Shown here piece by piece: positions 34,375 through 43,263 of a stretch of 64,000 nt of DNA. Below the pieces are notes generated by a model. That model saw nothing but the letters and a program-made list of their open reading frames with translations. It was not told the origin of the DNA and made no database searches. Every line of letters starts with the position of its first letter. The first letter of the stretch is position 1. A program made the position numbers and the translations under genes. The stretch spans positions 4,154,001 through 4,218,000 of the forward strand of contig NZ_AP022574.1 of NCBI RefSeq assembly GCF_010729305.1. Direction: 5' to 3'. Source of the stretch: Mycolicibacterium psychrotolerans (GTDB lineage Bacteria; Actinomycetota; Actinomycetes; Mycobacteriales; Mycobacteriaceae).

Positions 34375-37300
34375 ATGAGTGAGCAACGCACCGGGTGTCC
34401 GGCCTGTGGCACCGAACCCCGCGAGGGTGCTCGGTTCTGCGACGGCTGCGGTGCCGCCTTGGCCGCCCCGCGCAGCTTCACCGAGTACAAGCACATCACC
34501 GTGTTGTTCGCCGACGTGGTGCACTCGATGGACCTCGCGGCGGCCGTGGGTCCCGAACGGTTGCGCGAGATCATGTCGGACCTGTTCGACCGGTGCACGG
34601 CGGTCGTCCACCGCTACGGCGGCACAGTGCACCAGTTCCTCGGCGACGGGGCGATGGCTGTCTTCGGCGCTCCCCTGGCTCTCGAGGACCACGCACTCCG
34701 CGCATGCCTGTCCGCGCTGGGCATCCAGGACGGAGCCCGTGCGCTCGCCGAGGAGGTGCGGGTCCGTGACGGCATTGACTTCACGGTGCGCGTCGGACTC
34801 AACAGCGGCGAAGCGCTCGCCGGTGAGATCGGTTCCAGCAGTTCGGGTTACACCGTGATCGGGGAACAGGTCGGACTGGCCCAGCGGATGGAATCGGCGG
34901 CGCCGCCGGGCGGAGTGATGCTCAGCGTGACCACTGCCCGTCTGGTGGAGCACAGCGCTCGGCTCGGCGAGCTGGAGTGGGTGCGGATCAAGGGTGCGAC
35001 CCAGCCGGTTGCGGCGCGCCGACTGCTCGCCGTCACCGACCACCGCGACCTCCGGCCCGCGGACGCCACCTTCGTCGGACGGGCTACCCAACTCGCCGAG
35101 ATCGGGCGCGCCCTCGAGACGGCCCTCGCCGGGCGGGGCGCCGTGGTGACCGTGGTCGGGCCACCCGGCATCGGCAAGAGCCGGATCGCCAGGGAGACCG
35201 CGTCCATCAGCCGGTCGCGGGATATCGAGGTCTTCTGGACCTTCTGTCAGTCGCACACAGCCGAAGTGCCGTTCGGTGCCGCCACCGGAATGCTGCGGTC
35301 CTTCTTCGGCATCGCCGACTGCTCACCGGAGAAAGCCCGTGCCGCAACGCGCTCGGCGCTGCCCGACGCCGACAACGAAGATCTGCTGCTGCTCGACGAC
35401 ATGTTGGGCATCGCCGAGACGCAGCCGGTGATGGGCGAGATCACCCCGGACGCCAGGAAGCGACGGTTGACGGCGCTGCTCGACACGGCACTGCTCTCTC
35501 GTCGCGCGCCGGCCGTCTACGTCATCGAGGACGCGCACTGGATCGACGAGGCAAGCGAAGCGATGCTTGCCGACTTCCTGGGCGCACTCGCTGAGACTCC
35601 GGCGCTGGTACTCGTCACCCACCGACCCGAGTACAGCGGTGCGTTGACCGCGACAGCGACGTCCACCATCACGTTGACGCCCCTCGACGACGACGACACC
35701 TCGGCACTCGTCGCGTCGCTGATCGGCGTCGACCCCTCGATTCGCGATCTGGCTCACCGAATCGTCGAACGTGCCGCGGGCAATCCGTTCTTCGCCGAGG
35801 AGATCGTCCGCGACCTCGCTGAACGTCGTGTGCTCCGCGGTGTCCGCGGTGCCTACCGGTGCACCCACGACGCGGACGTCGTGGTACCCGCGACTGTCCA
35901 GGCAACGATCGCCACGCGCATCGACCGCCTCGGATCGGAGGCCAAACGTACGCTGAACGCGGCCGCTGTGATCGGCTCCCCGTTCTCGGAGGAGCTCTTG
36001 ACGGCGATCCTCGACGAGGTCGCCGTCGACGAGCTGGTCGACGCCGAACTCGTCGCCGTGGTGAGTCGCCAACCGGTCAGGTACGCCTTTCGGCATCCGC
36101 TGATGCGGGCGGTCGCCTACGAGTCGCAGTTGAGGTCCCGACGCGCAGCGCTGCACCGCTGCATCGCTGCAGCGCTCGAGCAAGCCGATCCTGCAGGATC
36201 GGCCGCCAACGCGGCGTTGATCGCCACCCACCTGGAGGCCGCAGGAGATCTGGACGGAGCGTTCCGCTGGCATATGGAGGCGGGCACCAGGTCGACGCAC
36301 CGCGACATCGCGGCCGCACGCATGAGCTGGCGTCGGGCTGTTGCCGTAGCCGACCGGATGCCGGAAGCCGACCCCGACCGTAGGGCAATGCAGATCGCGC
36401 CGAGGAGCCTTCTCTGCGCGACGATCTGGCGTGTGGGGGGTGAGCTCACCGAGGTGGGTTTCGATGAGCTGCGCGATCTGACGACTGTCGCGGGTGACAA
36501 GCGCTCGCTGGCCATCGCGATGGGAGGCCTGGTGCAGATGCTCAACTTCCACGGCCGCTACACCGAGGCCTCCCGACTGGCCTCCGAGCAGGTGGAACTG
36601 CTCGACTCCATCGGCGATCCCGGGCTCTCGGTGGCGATGATTCCGATGGTCGCGGCGATCGCCAAGTGGGACGCCGGCGAGATGGCCGAGTCACTAAGCC
36701 TGGCTCAACGCGCGATCGACCTGTCGAGGGGGGACCCCACGATGGGCAACATCATTTTCGGTTCACCGCTGGCAATGGCTCTGGCGATGCGCGCGTCGAC
36801 CCGCTGCTGTCTGGGAATCGCAGGTTGGCGTGAGGATTTCGACGAGGCGCTGACGATCGCGCGAAGCGTGGACAAGTTCAGCTTCTCCACGGTGGTGATG
36901 TTCAAGTACATCGCGATCATGAACTGGGCGCTTCTCCCTGACGACATCGCGCTGCGGGACACTGCCGAAGCGCTCGAGATCGCCCGCCAGTTCGGCGACG
37001 ACTTCCTGCTCACCAACGCCGAATTCACGTATGGACTGGTCCTCGTCCGCCGTCAAGACCAGGACCGCGCACTGGGTTTCGAGCTGCTGGCCAAGGCCCG
37101 TGCGGTGGCGCTGAACCATCGGTACACCGTCATCGCCGCGTGGTGCGTCGATCTGGACCTCGCAGCAGAAGCCATTCGGACCGGTGACTACGACACAGCC
37201 GTGAACCTCGCAGGCGGCGTCCTGGACAAAGAACGGCGGGCAGGCGAGGGCATCAATCGCGGTTGGTCGACGTCGATTCTGGTCGAGGCGCTTCTGGCGC

Positions 37301-37533
37301 GGCGCGCACCCGGAGATCTCGACCGCGCCTGCACCGCGGTCGACGCGCTGGCCGCGCTGCCGACGGAACCCGTCTTCCTGTATCACGAGCTTCCGTTGTT
37401 GAGAATGCGCGCCATGCTCGCCGAGGCGCACGGCGATCACCGGGCATACGTCGATCTGCGGGACCGCTATCGACGCCGTGCAGCAGAAACCGGCTTCGAC
37501 GGCCACCGTGCTCTCGCCGGCGCGATGGCCTAG
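34375..37533 (+). CDS. Zinc-ribbon class III nucleotide cyclase with AAA and TPR-like domains
   Basis: A 1052-residue signalling protein. Residues 8-25 are a zinc ribbon (C8, C11, C22, C25). Residues about 37-185 are a class III cyclase domain with metal-binding Asp47 (VLFADVV) and Asp91 (LGDGAMAVFG). The Asn of the usual VNLAAR motif is replaced: VGLAQRMES has Gly167, with Arg171 retained. A STAND ATPase follows (Walker A GPPGIGKS, about 262-269; VYVIEDAHWID), then helical repeats to the C-terminus. No HTH is visible at the end. Cyclase activity is therefore uncertain; the domain may be regulatory. Confidence 0.9.
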   Translation: MSEQRTGCPACGTEPREGARFCDGCGAALAAPRSFTEYKHITVLFADVVHSMDLAAAVGPERLREIMSDLFDRCTAVVHRYGGTVHQFLGDGAMAVFGAPLALEDHALRACLSALGIQDGARALAEEVRVRDGIDFTVRVGLNSGEALAGEIGSSSSGYTVIGEQVGLAQRMESAAPPGGVMLSVTTARLVEHSARLGELEWVRIKGATQPVAARRLLAVTDHRDLRPADATFVGRATQLAEIGRALETALAGRGAVVTVVGPPGIGKSRIARETASISRSRDIEVFWTFCQSHTAEVPFGAATGMLRSFFGIADCSPEKARAATRSALPDADNEDLLLLDDMLGIAETQPVMGEITPDARKRRLTALLDTALLSRRAPAVYVIEDAHWIDEASEAMLADFLGALAETPALVLVTHRPEYSGALTATATSTITLTPLDDDDTSALVASLIGVDPSIRDLAHRIVERAAGNPFFAEEIVRDLAERRVLRGVRGAYRCTHDADVVVPATVQATIATRIDRLGSEAKRTLNAAAVIGSPFSEELLTAILDEVAVDELVDAELVAVVSRQPVRYAFRHPLMRAVAYESQLRSRRAALHRCIAAALEQADPAGSAANAALIATHLEAAGDLDGAFRWHMEAGTRSTHRDIAAARMSWRRAVAVADRMPEADPDRRAMQIAPRSLLCATIWRVGGELTEVGFDELRDLTTVAGDKRSLAIAMGGLVQMLNFHGRYTEASRLASEQVELLDSIGDPGLSVAMIPMVAAIAKWDAGEMAESLSLAQRAIDLSRGDPTMGNIIFGSPLAMALAMRASTRCCLGIAGWREDFDEALTIARSVDKFSFSTVVMFKYIAIMNWALLPDDIALRDTAEALEIARQFGDDFLLTNAEFTYGLVLVRRQDQDRALGFELLAKARAVALNHRYTVIAAWCVDLDLAAEAIRTGDYDTAVNLAGGVLDKERRAGEGINRGWSTSILVEALLARRAPGDLDRACTAVDALAALPTEPVFLYHELPLLRMRAMLAEAHGDHRAYVDLRDRYRRRAAETGFDGHRALAGAMA

Positions 37534-39017
37534 GTCAGGTGAGCCCAGGCTGCCCGCCGTACGCGGTCGGGATCCTCTTCCACCACGTCGCGACTGGACG
37601 CGATCAGCCGGGTGCGCCGGTGGTCGACGTCGTAGAGCGGCCAGTTCGCCTCGTCGTGCACCCGGTCGCTGCACGCGAAGTCCAGCCACGCCCGCTGCAT
37701 CCGAGCGCCCACCGCGGGCTGGAAGCGGCGGCCCAGCGGGTGCAGCTTACGGCCGATGAACGACGCGTAACTGTGCTGCACGTGCACGATCTCGCTGCCG
37801 TGGGTGGCGCCGAGGCCGAGCAGACGCAGACTCATCCCGGCGTGGTCGAACCGGTACACCCGGGTCGGCGCGCGACCGCTGTAGGCGTCGGCGAACGCCC
37901 AGGTGGGCGCGCCGAACATGACGTCGGACCCGATGGTGATCAACGCGCTGCGCCGCGGATACGCCGGATAGGCCGCCAGCACCGCGTCTTTGGCCTCGGG
38001 AGCGACGCGGTCGAAGTACCTGTCCACCGTGGCCCGGGTCGTGGGCAGCATCGGCGGCCGGGTCCAGGCGAACATCGACGCCTCGTGGCTGTTGGTGCCG
38101 ATGATCAACGGCAGTCGCGCCAGCTCACCGGCGCGGGCCGCGTCGACGGGATGGCGCGGCAACAGCTCGGTGCCGTGGGTCAGCCCGTAGGCCAGCGTGG
38201 GTGTGGCGGCCGCGCTCGCCAACTGCACTTGGCCGGCGGCGCGTCGTAACTGCCGCTGCGGCAGGCCTTTCACCTCGGCGGGGCCGACGCCGAGCCGGTC
38301 GAGGAATTCCCGGGCCCGGTCGGCGCGCAGCTCGCGGTCGGCGATCAGCGGCAGCGCGGGACTCTGCGCGATCGCGCGGTGGAACAGCCCGCCCGCCTGC
38401 GGGCAGGCCAGCAGTGCCAGCACCGACGTCGCCCCCGCCGACTCGCCGAAGATCGTGACGCGGTCGGGGTCCCCGCCGAACGACGCGATGTGGTCGCGCA
38501 CCCACCTCAGGGCGGCGAGCTGATCGCGCAGCGCCAGGTTGTCGTCGAACCCGTCGCCGAGGGCGCCGAGCTCGAACCCGCCGAACACCCCGATCCGGTA
38601 GGTGACGTTGACGACCACCACGTTGCCGTTGGCCGCCAGCCGCGAGCCGTTGTAGAGCTGGAACTGTCCGGCCCCGTAGACGAAGGCGCCGCCGGGTATC
38701 CACACCATCACGGGCAGCGACGCGGTCGTGTCGGGTGACCACACCGTCAGCGTCAGGCACGCTTCGTCGCGAACCTTCGGGTCGTCGCGACCGCCGCCCA
38801 CGAAGGATGTCGTCTGTGGTGGCAGGGGCCCGTGCTCGCGGGCCGCTCGCACGCCGTCCCATGGTCGCAGGGCGGCCGGGGCCAGGAACCGGCGCGGCCC
38901 CACCGGCTGTTCGGCATACGGCACTCCGCGCCACACACCGACGCCGTCCTCGCTGTCGCCGCGGAGCTCCCCCAGCGAAGTGCGGACAAGGGGCGAATGT
39001 CCGGCGACGAGTGCCAC
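37530..39017 (-). CDS. Type B carboxylesterase
   Basis: A 495-residue alpha/beta-hydrolase of the carboxylesterase/lipase type B family. Features are GVWRGVPYAEQPVGPRRF, the oxyanion segment PVMVWIPGGAFVYGAG, the nucleophile Ser193 in GESAGA and a C-terminal catalytic His in GATHGSEI. No signal peptide is obvious, so it is probably cytoplasmic. The GTG at 39017 starts the recognisable domain. Its stop shares the palindromic CTAG (37530-37533) with the stop of the convergent cyclase gene. Confidence 0.9.
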   Translation of the reverse strand: MALVAGHSPLVRTSLGELRGDSEDGVGVWRGVPYAEQPVGPRRFLAPAALRPWDGVRAAREHGPLPPQTTSFVGGGRDDPKVRDEACLTLTVWSPDTTASLPVMVWIPGGAFVYGAGQFQLYNGSRLAANGNVVVVNVTYRIGVFGGFELGALGDGFDDNLALRDQLAALRWVRDHIASFGGDPDRVTIFGESAGATSVLALLACPQAGGLFHRAIAQSPALPLIADRELRADRAREFLDRLGVGPAEVKGLPQRQLRRAAGQVQLASAAATPTLAYGLTHGTELLPRHPVDAARAGELARLPLIIGTNSHEASMFAWTRPPMLPTTRATVDRYFDRVAPEAKDAVLAAYPAYPRRSALITIGSDVMFGAPTWAFADAYSGRAPTRVYRFDHAGMSLRLLGLGATHGSEIVHVQHSYASFIGRKLHPLGRRFQPAVGARMQRAWLDFACSDRVHDEANWPLYDVDHRRTRLIASSRDVVEEDPDRVRRAAWAHLT

Positions 39018-39087
39018 GGAAGAAATCGTAGTGTGCGATTCTTGACGGGCCCGGCAGGCGGGCTCGGCGGCGAAGCGAGGTAGTGCC

Positions 39088-39981
39088 ATGACCTTCAACG
39101 AGGGCATGCAGATCGATACCAGCACCACGTCGACGAGCGGAGGTGGCCGCGGCCCCGGACGCGGCATCGCCGTCGGTGGCGGTCTCGGCGGCCTGATCAT
39201 CGTCGTGGTGGCGCTTTTCCTCGGCGTGGACCCGAGTTCGGTGGTGCCCAGCCAACAGGGAATGGACACCCAGGGGGTGGACGCGCCGGGCTTCGACCTG
39301 AGTCAGTGCAAGACCGGCGCCGACGCCAACGTGATCCCGGAGTGCCGCGTGGTGGCCACGGGCAACTCCGTGGACGGGGTGTGGGAGCAGTTGATGCCCC
39401 AATACACCCGACCCAAGGTCGAGTTGTTCACCAACGGAGTCGAGACCTCGGGATGCGGCTTTGCCAGCAGCGAGGTCGGGCCGTTCTACTGCCCGGTCGA
39501 CAAGACCGCATATTTCGACGTCGGCTTCTTCGACGTGCTCAAGACCCAGTTCGGCTCCAGCGGAGGACCCCTGGCGCAAGAGTACGTGGTGGCCCACGAG
39601 TTCGGTCACCACGTGCAGAACCTGCAGGGAGTGCTCGGCCGGGCCCAGCAGGATCCGGAGGGCGCCACCGGCGCCGGGGTGCGCACCGAACTGCAGGCCG
39701 ACTGTTACGCCGGGGTGTGGGCACATTACGCGGCGATCACCAAGCAGGAGAGCACCGGCGTTCCGTTCTTGGAACCGTTGACCGACAACGACATCGCCGA
39801 CGCCCTCTCGGCCGCGTCGTCGGTGGGCGACGACCGGATCCAGCAGTCGGCGACCGGCAGGGTCAACCCCGAGTCGTGGACGCACGGGTCCTCCGAGCAG
39901 CGCCAGAAGTGGTTCACCACCGGCTATCAGACCGGTGACCCCGCCAAGTGCGACACGTTCGCCGCCCGCGACCTTGGCTAG
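39088..39981 (+). CDS. Neutral zinc metallopeptidase (YpfJ/Rv2575-like)
   Basis: A 297-residue membrane-anchored metallopeptidase. A Gly/Ser/Thr-rich N-terminus leads to a single membrane segment (about 31-48, GGLGGLIIVVVALFLGV), and the catalytic domain lies outside. The zinc site is HEFGH at 170-174, with Glu in ELQADCYAG as probable third ligand. Cysteines at 74, 86, 123 and 135 could form disulfides. It matches the Rv2575 position and type. The ATG at 39088 diverges from the esterase gene with a 70-bp gap, and its end overlaps the DUF885 start. Confidence 0.9.
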   Translation: MTFNEGMQIDTSTTSTSGGGRGPGRGIAVGGGLGGLIIVVVALFLGVDPSSVVPSQQGMDTQGVDAPGFDLSQCKTGADANVIPECRVVATGNSVDGVWEQLMPQYTRPKVELFTNGVETSGCGFASSEVGPFYCPVDKTAYFDVGFFDVLKTQFGSSGGPLAQEYVVAHEFGHHVQNLQGVLGRAQQDPEGATGAGVRTELQADCYAGVWAHYAAITKQESTGVPFLEPLTDNDIADALSAASSVGDDRIQQSATGRVNPESWTHGSSEQRQKWFTTGYQTGDPAKCDTFAARDLG

Positions 39982-41605
39982 GCCCGCCACGGCCGTCGAC
40001 GCCGTCGCCGAGCGTTACCTCGACACGTGGGCGGCTCTGGATCCCTGCGCGGCAACCGAATCCGGAATCACCGGCCACGACGACCAGATCACCGACTACT
40101 CCCCCGACGGGTGCGCGGCCCGGGCCGACGCCGCGCGGACGGCGCTGCGCGAGCTCGACGCGACCGAGGCGGTCGACGACGTCGATGCGGTCACCGTCGC
40201 CGCGATGCGGGAACGGCTGACGGTGCTGCTCGATCTGCACGACGCGCACCTCGACACCGGTGAACTCAACGTCATCGCCTCCCCGCTGCAGACGATGCGC
40301 GACGTCTTCGACCTGATGCCCACCGACACCGAGGACGACTGGACGGCGATAGGGCGCCGGCTGGAGAAGATCCCGGACCGGGTCGCCGGGTACGCCGACG
40401 GCTTGCGCGCCGCGGCCGCGGCCGGGCGTGCGCCGGCCGCCCGCCAGGTGCGCCGGGGTATCGCGCAGGCAGGCCAGATCCAGCGTCTCTTCCTGGAGAT
40501 GGTTGCCGGCGCCGTCCCCGACAACCTCACCCTGCATGCCGAACTGCGCCGGCGCGCCGAGGACGCCGCCAACGCCTACGCCCGCCTGGTCGGGGTGTTC
40601 CGCGACGAGATCGGACCGCGGGCCCGGGAGACCGACGCGTGCGGCCGGGACACCTATGCGGTGCTGTCGCGATCCTTTCTCGGCGCGGCCGTGGACGTCG
40701 ACGAAGCGTACGCGTGGGGCCTTGATCAGCTGAATCAGATTGTCGCGGAACAGGATGCGATCGCCAACCGGCTCTACCCCGGGGCCACCGCCGTCGAGGC
40801 GCTGCGCCGACTCGACGGCGAGGACCGCTACCTCGTACACGGCACCGACGCACTCGCCCACTGGATGCAGGATCTGTCGGACCGCGCCGTCGACGCGCTG
40901 GCCGACACACACTTCGACATCGCACCGCCCCTGCGCCGGCTGGAGTGCCGGATCGCGCCGACGAACACCGGGGGTATCTACTACACCGGCCCGTCGGAGG
41001 ACCTGTCGCGGCCGGGACGGATGTGGTGGTCGGTACCCGCCGGGGTGCACACGTTCCACACCTGGCAGGAGATGACCACAGTGTTCCACGAGGGGGTGCC
41101 CGGCCACCACCTGCAGATCGGGCGCGCCGTGGTGCTCGCCGACCGACTCAACCGGTGGCGGCGCCTCGGGTGCTGGGTGTCGGGGCACGGTGAGGGCTGG
41201 GCGCTCTACGCCGAACGGCTGATGGCCGAACTGGGCTGGCTCGACGACGCCGGCAACCGGATGGGAATGCTCGACGCGCAGCGGTTCCGCGCCGCCAGGG
41301 TGGTGATCGACATCGGTGTGCACTGCGGTCTGACCGCCCCCGACGGCGGGGTGTGGGACGCCGCAAGGGCGTGGACCTTCCTGCAGTCCCACAGCGCGAT
41401 GGCCGAGGAGAATCTGCGCTTCGAGCTGGACCGCTACCTCGGCTGGCCCGGGCAGGCGCCGTCGTATGCGATCGGTCAGCGGATCTGGCAGCAACTACGG
41501 GAGGCGGTGACCGGAACCGGGGTGGCCCTCAAGGACTTCCACAGCTGCGCACTGGATCTCGGAGGTCTGCCGCTCGACGTGTTACGGTCGGCGCTACTGC
41601 CCTAG
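39974..41605 (+). CDS. DUF885 family putative metallopeptidase
   Basis: A 543-residue DUF885 protein. These are helical, M3/thermolysin-like folds with an HExxxxH site, seen here as FHEGVPGHHLQIGRA (His372, Glu373, His378). The N-terminal part has ERYLDTWAALDPCAATESGI, typical of the family. Some relatives act as dipeptidases or peptidyl carboxypeptidases. The start is uncertain: TTG 39974 gives the usual N-terminal length, while GTG 39935 adds a poorly conserved stretch. Either overlaps the preceding metallopeptidase gene. The stop shares CTAG with the convergent thioesterase. Confidence 0.85.
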   Translation: MARPATAVDAVAERYLDTWAALDPCAATESGITGHDDQITDYSPDGCAARADAARTALRELDATEAVDDVDAVTVAAMRERLTVLLDLHDAHLDTGELNVIASPLQTMRDVFDLMPTDTEDDWTAIGRRLEKIPDRVAGYADGLRAAAAAGRAPAARQVRRGIAQAGQIQRLFLEMVAGAVPDNLTLHAELRRRAEDAANAYARLVGVFRDEIGPRARETDACGRDTYAVLSRSFLGAAVDVDEAYAWGLDQLNQIVAEQDAIANRLYPGATAVEALRRLDGEDRYLVHGTDALAHWMQDLSDRAVDALADTHFDIAPPLRRLECRIAPTNTGGIYYTGPSEDLSRPGRMWWSVPAGVHTFHTWQEMTTVFHEGVPGHHLQIGRAVVLADRLNRWRRLGCWVSGHGEGWALYAERLMAELGWLDDAGNRMGMLDAQRFRAARVVIDIGVHCGLTAPDGGVWDAARAWTFLQSHSAMAEENLRFELDRYLGWPGQAPSYAIGQRIWQQLREAVTGTGVALKDFHSCALDLGGLPLDVLRSALLP

Positions 41606-42486
41606 AGGCGGGACTGCTCCTTGATCGACGTGTCCGTGGTGCGCAGCGGCCGGATCAGGCCGTCCTGGGTGAACGACGCGAGCAGGGCCCCCTCCTCGGT
41701 GTGCACCGCCCCGCGGACATAGGACATCCCGGCACCGACCTGCGTGCTCTCGTGGGTGTAGAGCAGCCAGCCGTCCCACCGCACCGGCTCGTGGAAGGTC
41801 ACCGACACCGTCATGGGTGCCGTCGAGACGGTCAGGTGCGCCTGGCTGGTGCCGATCCCCTCGTGAGCGCGCATGGTGGTCGAAATGCCGAGATGCCCGG
41901 TGAAGTAGGCGATCAGCGCCTTGGCGAGGTCGTCGCGGGCGGGGATCGGGTCGTAGTGCAGCCAGGCGTACAACTCCGGCGGACCCACCTCGTCGGGGCT
42001 GTTCACGTCGAGGACGTCGACCAGCCGCACCTCCCGGCCGGCCATCGGCATGGGCGAGGAGTGGGCCTGCGCCGGCGGCGCCACCTCGGGCCTCGGCAGC
42101 TGGTGGCGGATCACGTCGGCGGTCGGGACGTCGGCGAGCACCGTCGTGCTGATGCAGCGCTTGCCGTTCTGCGTCGCGGTGACCACCGCGCACGCCGTCG
42201 AGCGGCCCTCGCTGATCACGTCGACCTCGAGCTGCACGGGCCCGGCGCCGACCATCACCGCGCGCGCGAACACCGCGTACGCCGACCGGATCGACTTGCC
42301 TGAAAACCGATGGGCGGCAGCGACAATCGACTGCGCCAGAACCTGGGTGCCCTCGACCACCTGCCGGCCCTGCTCACCCGCGGGACCGGTCTGCGCGGTG
42401 AAGATGTTCCCTCCGGCGGGCTCGACCTCGAAGAGGTCGAGCAGACCCTGCACGGTCCACGGCGTCGGTGCCGACTGCGTCGTCAT
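41602..42486 (-). CDS. Acyl-CoA thioesterase II (TesB-like, double hotdog)
   Basis: A 294-residue acyl-CoA thioesterase. It has two hotdog repeats: the first with NIFTAQTGPAGEQGRQVVEG and RSAYAVFARAVMVGAGP, the second with STTMRAHEGIGTSQAHLTVS and RWDGWLLYTHESTQVGAGMS. It would release free fatty acid and CoA from acyl-CoA. It diverges from the tetR gene across a 47-bp gap holding a palindrome, so it may belong to that regulon, together with the acyl-CoA dehydrogenases on the other side. Confidence 0.9.
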   Translation of the reverse strand: MTTQSAPTPWTVQGLLDLFEVEPAGGNIFTAQTGPAGEQGRQVVEGTQVLAQSIVAAAHRFSGKSIRSAYAVFARAVMVGAGPVQLEVDVISEGRSTACAVVTATQNGKRCISTTVLADVPTADVIRHQLPRPEVAPPAQAHSSPMPMAGREVRLVDVLDVNSPDEVGPPELYAWLHYDPIPARDDLAKALIAYFTGHLGISTTMRAHEGIGTSQAHLTVSTAPMTVSVTFHEPVRWDGWLLYTHESTQVGAGMSYVRGAVHTEEGALLASFTQDGLIRPLRTTDTSIKEQSRL

Positions 42487-42518
42487 GGAGGGAACAGTAA
42501 CCGAGGTTCGCAGAAAGC

Positions 42519-42533
42519 GGTAACGTCATTACC
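42519..42533. promoter_or_regulatory. TetR operator 1 (GGTAA-N5-TTACC) at the tetR start
   Basis: GGTAACGTCATTACC is an inverted repeat with GGTAA (42519-42523) and TTACC (42529-42533) arms, ending exactly before the tetR ATG at 42534. It lies in the gap between the divergent thioesterase and tetR genes. The core GTAAnGTCaTTAC is shared with the second site at 43210-43228, so this is the likely autoregulatory operator. Confidence 0.75.
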
Positions 42534-43172
42534 ATGGCCGCGAAGTCCCCCGCGAACGCTGCGACGCCCTCGTCCGGTGACGAGACCGACTCGCGTGCGG
42601 GCCGTTTCATGCGTTCCGCGCTCGCCATCCTCGGCGAGACCGGCCGGACGGACTTCACCGTGCTCGAAGTGGTGGAGCGGTCCAAGACCTCGCTACGGGC
42701 GTTCTACCAACACTTCGCCACCAAGGACGAGCTGCTGCTGGCGCTGGTCGACCGGATCATGGCCGAGGCCACCGCACGCTGGCGCGCGGAGGTCGAGCCG
42801 ATGCCCGCCGACGAGGCACTGCGCCGGCTGATCGAGCGCATCAGCGCACCGGCGGAGTCCCACACCCAGGACGCCATCAACCGCGGGCTCACCTATTACA
42901 ACGACCACTTGCTCGAGACGCGGCCCAGGGAGTTCGCGACGGTATTGGCGCCCCTGCACGCGCTGCTGGTCGACATCCTGCGCCGGGGCCTCACCGAGGG
43001 CGTCTTCGACGCCGGCATCGACGTCGAGACCGACGCCGCCATCCTGATGCAGACCGTGCTCGGGGCCCTGAGACTGCGCGAACTGGGCGAGGAACTGAAT
43101 GGCGTGCCGATCGACGGCAGCCACCTCTACTCCTTCTGTGCGCGCAGCCTACTGCGCGCTGACCAGCGCTGA
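42534..43172 (+). CDS. TetR-family regulator of the amidohydrolase/acyl-CoA dehydrogenase operon
   Basis: A 212-residue TetR protein. The N-terminal HTH (about 23-70) has RFMRSALAILGETGRTDFTV and SKTSLRAFYQHFATKDELLL; the C-terminal domain is helical and should bind a ligand, perhaps an acyl-CoA, given the neighbours. A palindrome overlaps its start and a near-copy precedes the downstream operon. It probably represses itself, that operon and perhaps the divergent thioesterase. The ATG at 42534 is fixed by the end of the operator; there is no room for a normal ribosome-binding site, which suggests a leaderless or short-leader transcript. Confidence 0.9.
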   Translation: MAAKSPANAATPSSGDETDSRAGRFMRSALAILGETGRTDFTVLEVVERSKTSLRAFYQHFATKDELLLALVDRIMAEATARWRAEVEPMPADEALRRLIERISAPAESHTQDAINRGLTYYNDHLLETRPREFATVLAPLHALLVDILRRGLTEGVFDAGIDVETDAAILMQTVLGALRLRELGEELNGVPIDGSHLYSFCARSLLRADQR

Positions 43173-43209
43173 TGCTTGGACTTCCACTCTAGCGTCGTTA
43201 CACAAAACG

Positions 43210-43228
43210 GTGGTAATGTCATTACCAC
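43210..43228. promoter_or_regulatory. TetR operator 2 (GTGGTAAT-GTC-ATTACCAC) before the amidohydrolase
   Basis: Perfect 8-bp arms GTGGTAAT (43210-43217) and ATTACCAC (43221-43228) around GTC. The core is almost identical to the palindrome at 42519-42533. It lies 35 bp before the amidohydrolase start. A weak promoter, TTGGAC (43176-43181) and TACACA (43199-43204) with a 17-bp spacer, would place the transcription start at the operator edge, fitting repression. Confidence 0.8.
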
Positions 43229-43263
43229 TTCGTGCACACGTGCCCTGCCAGGAGGCCGCCGCC

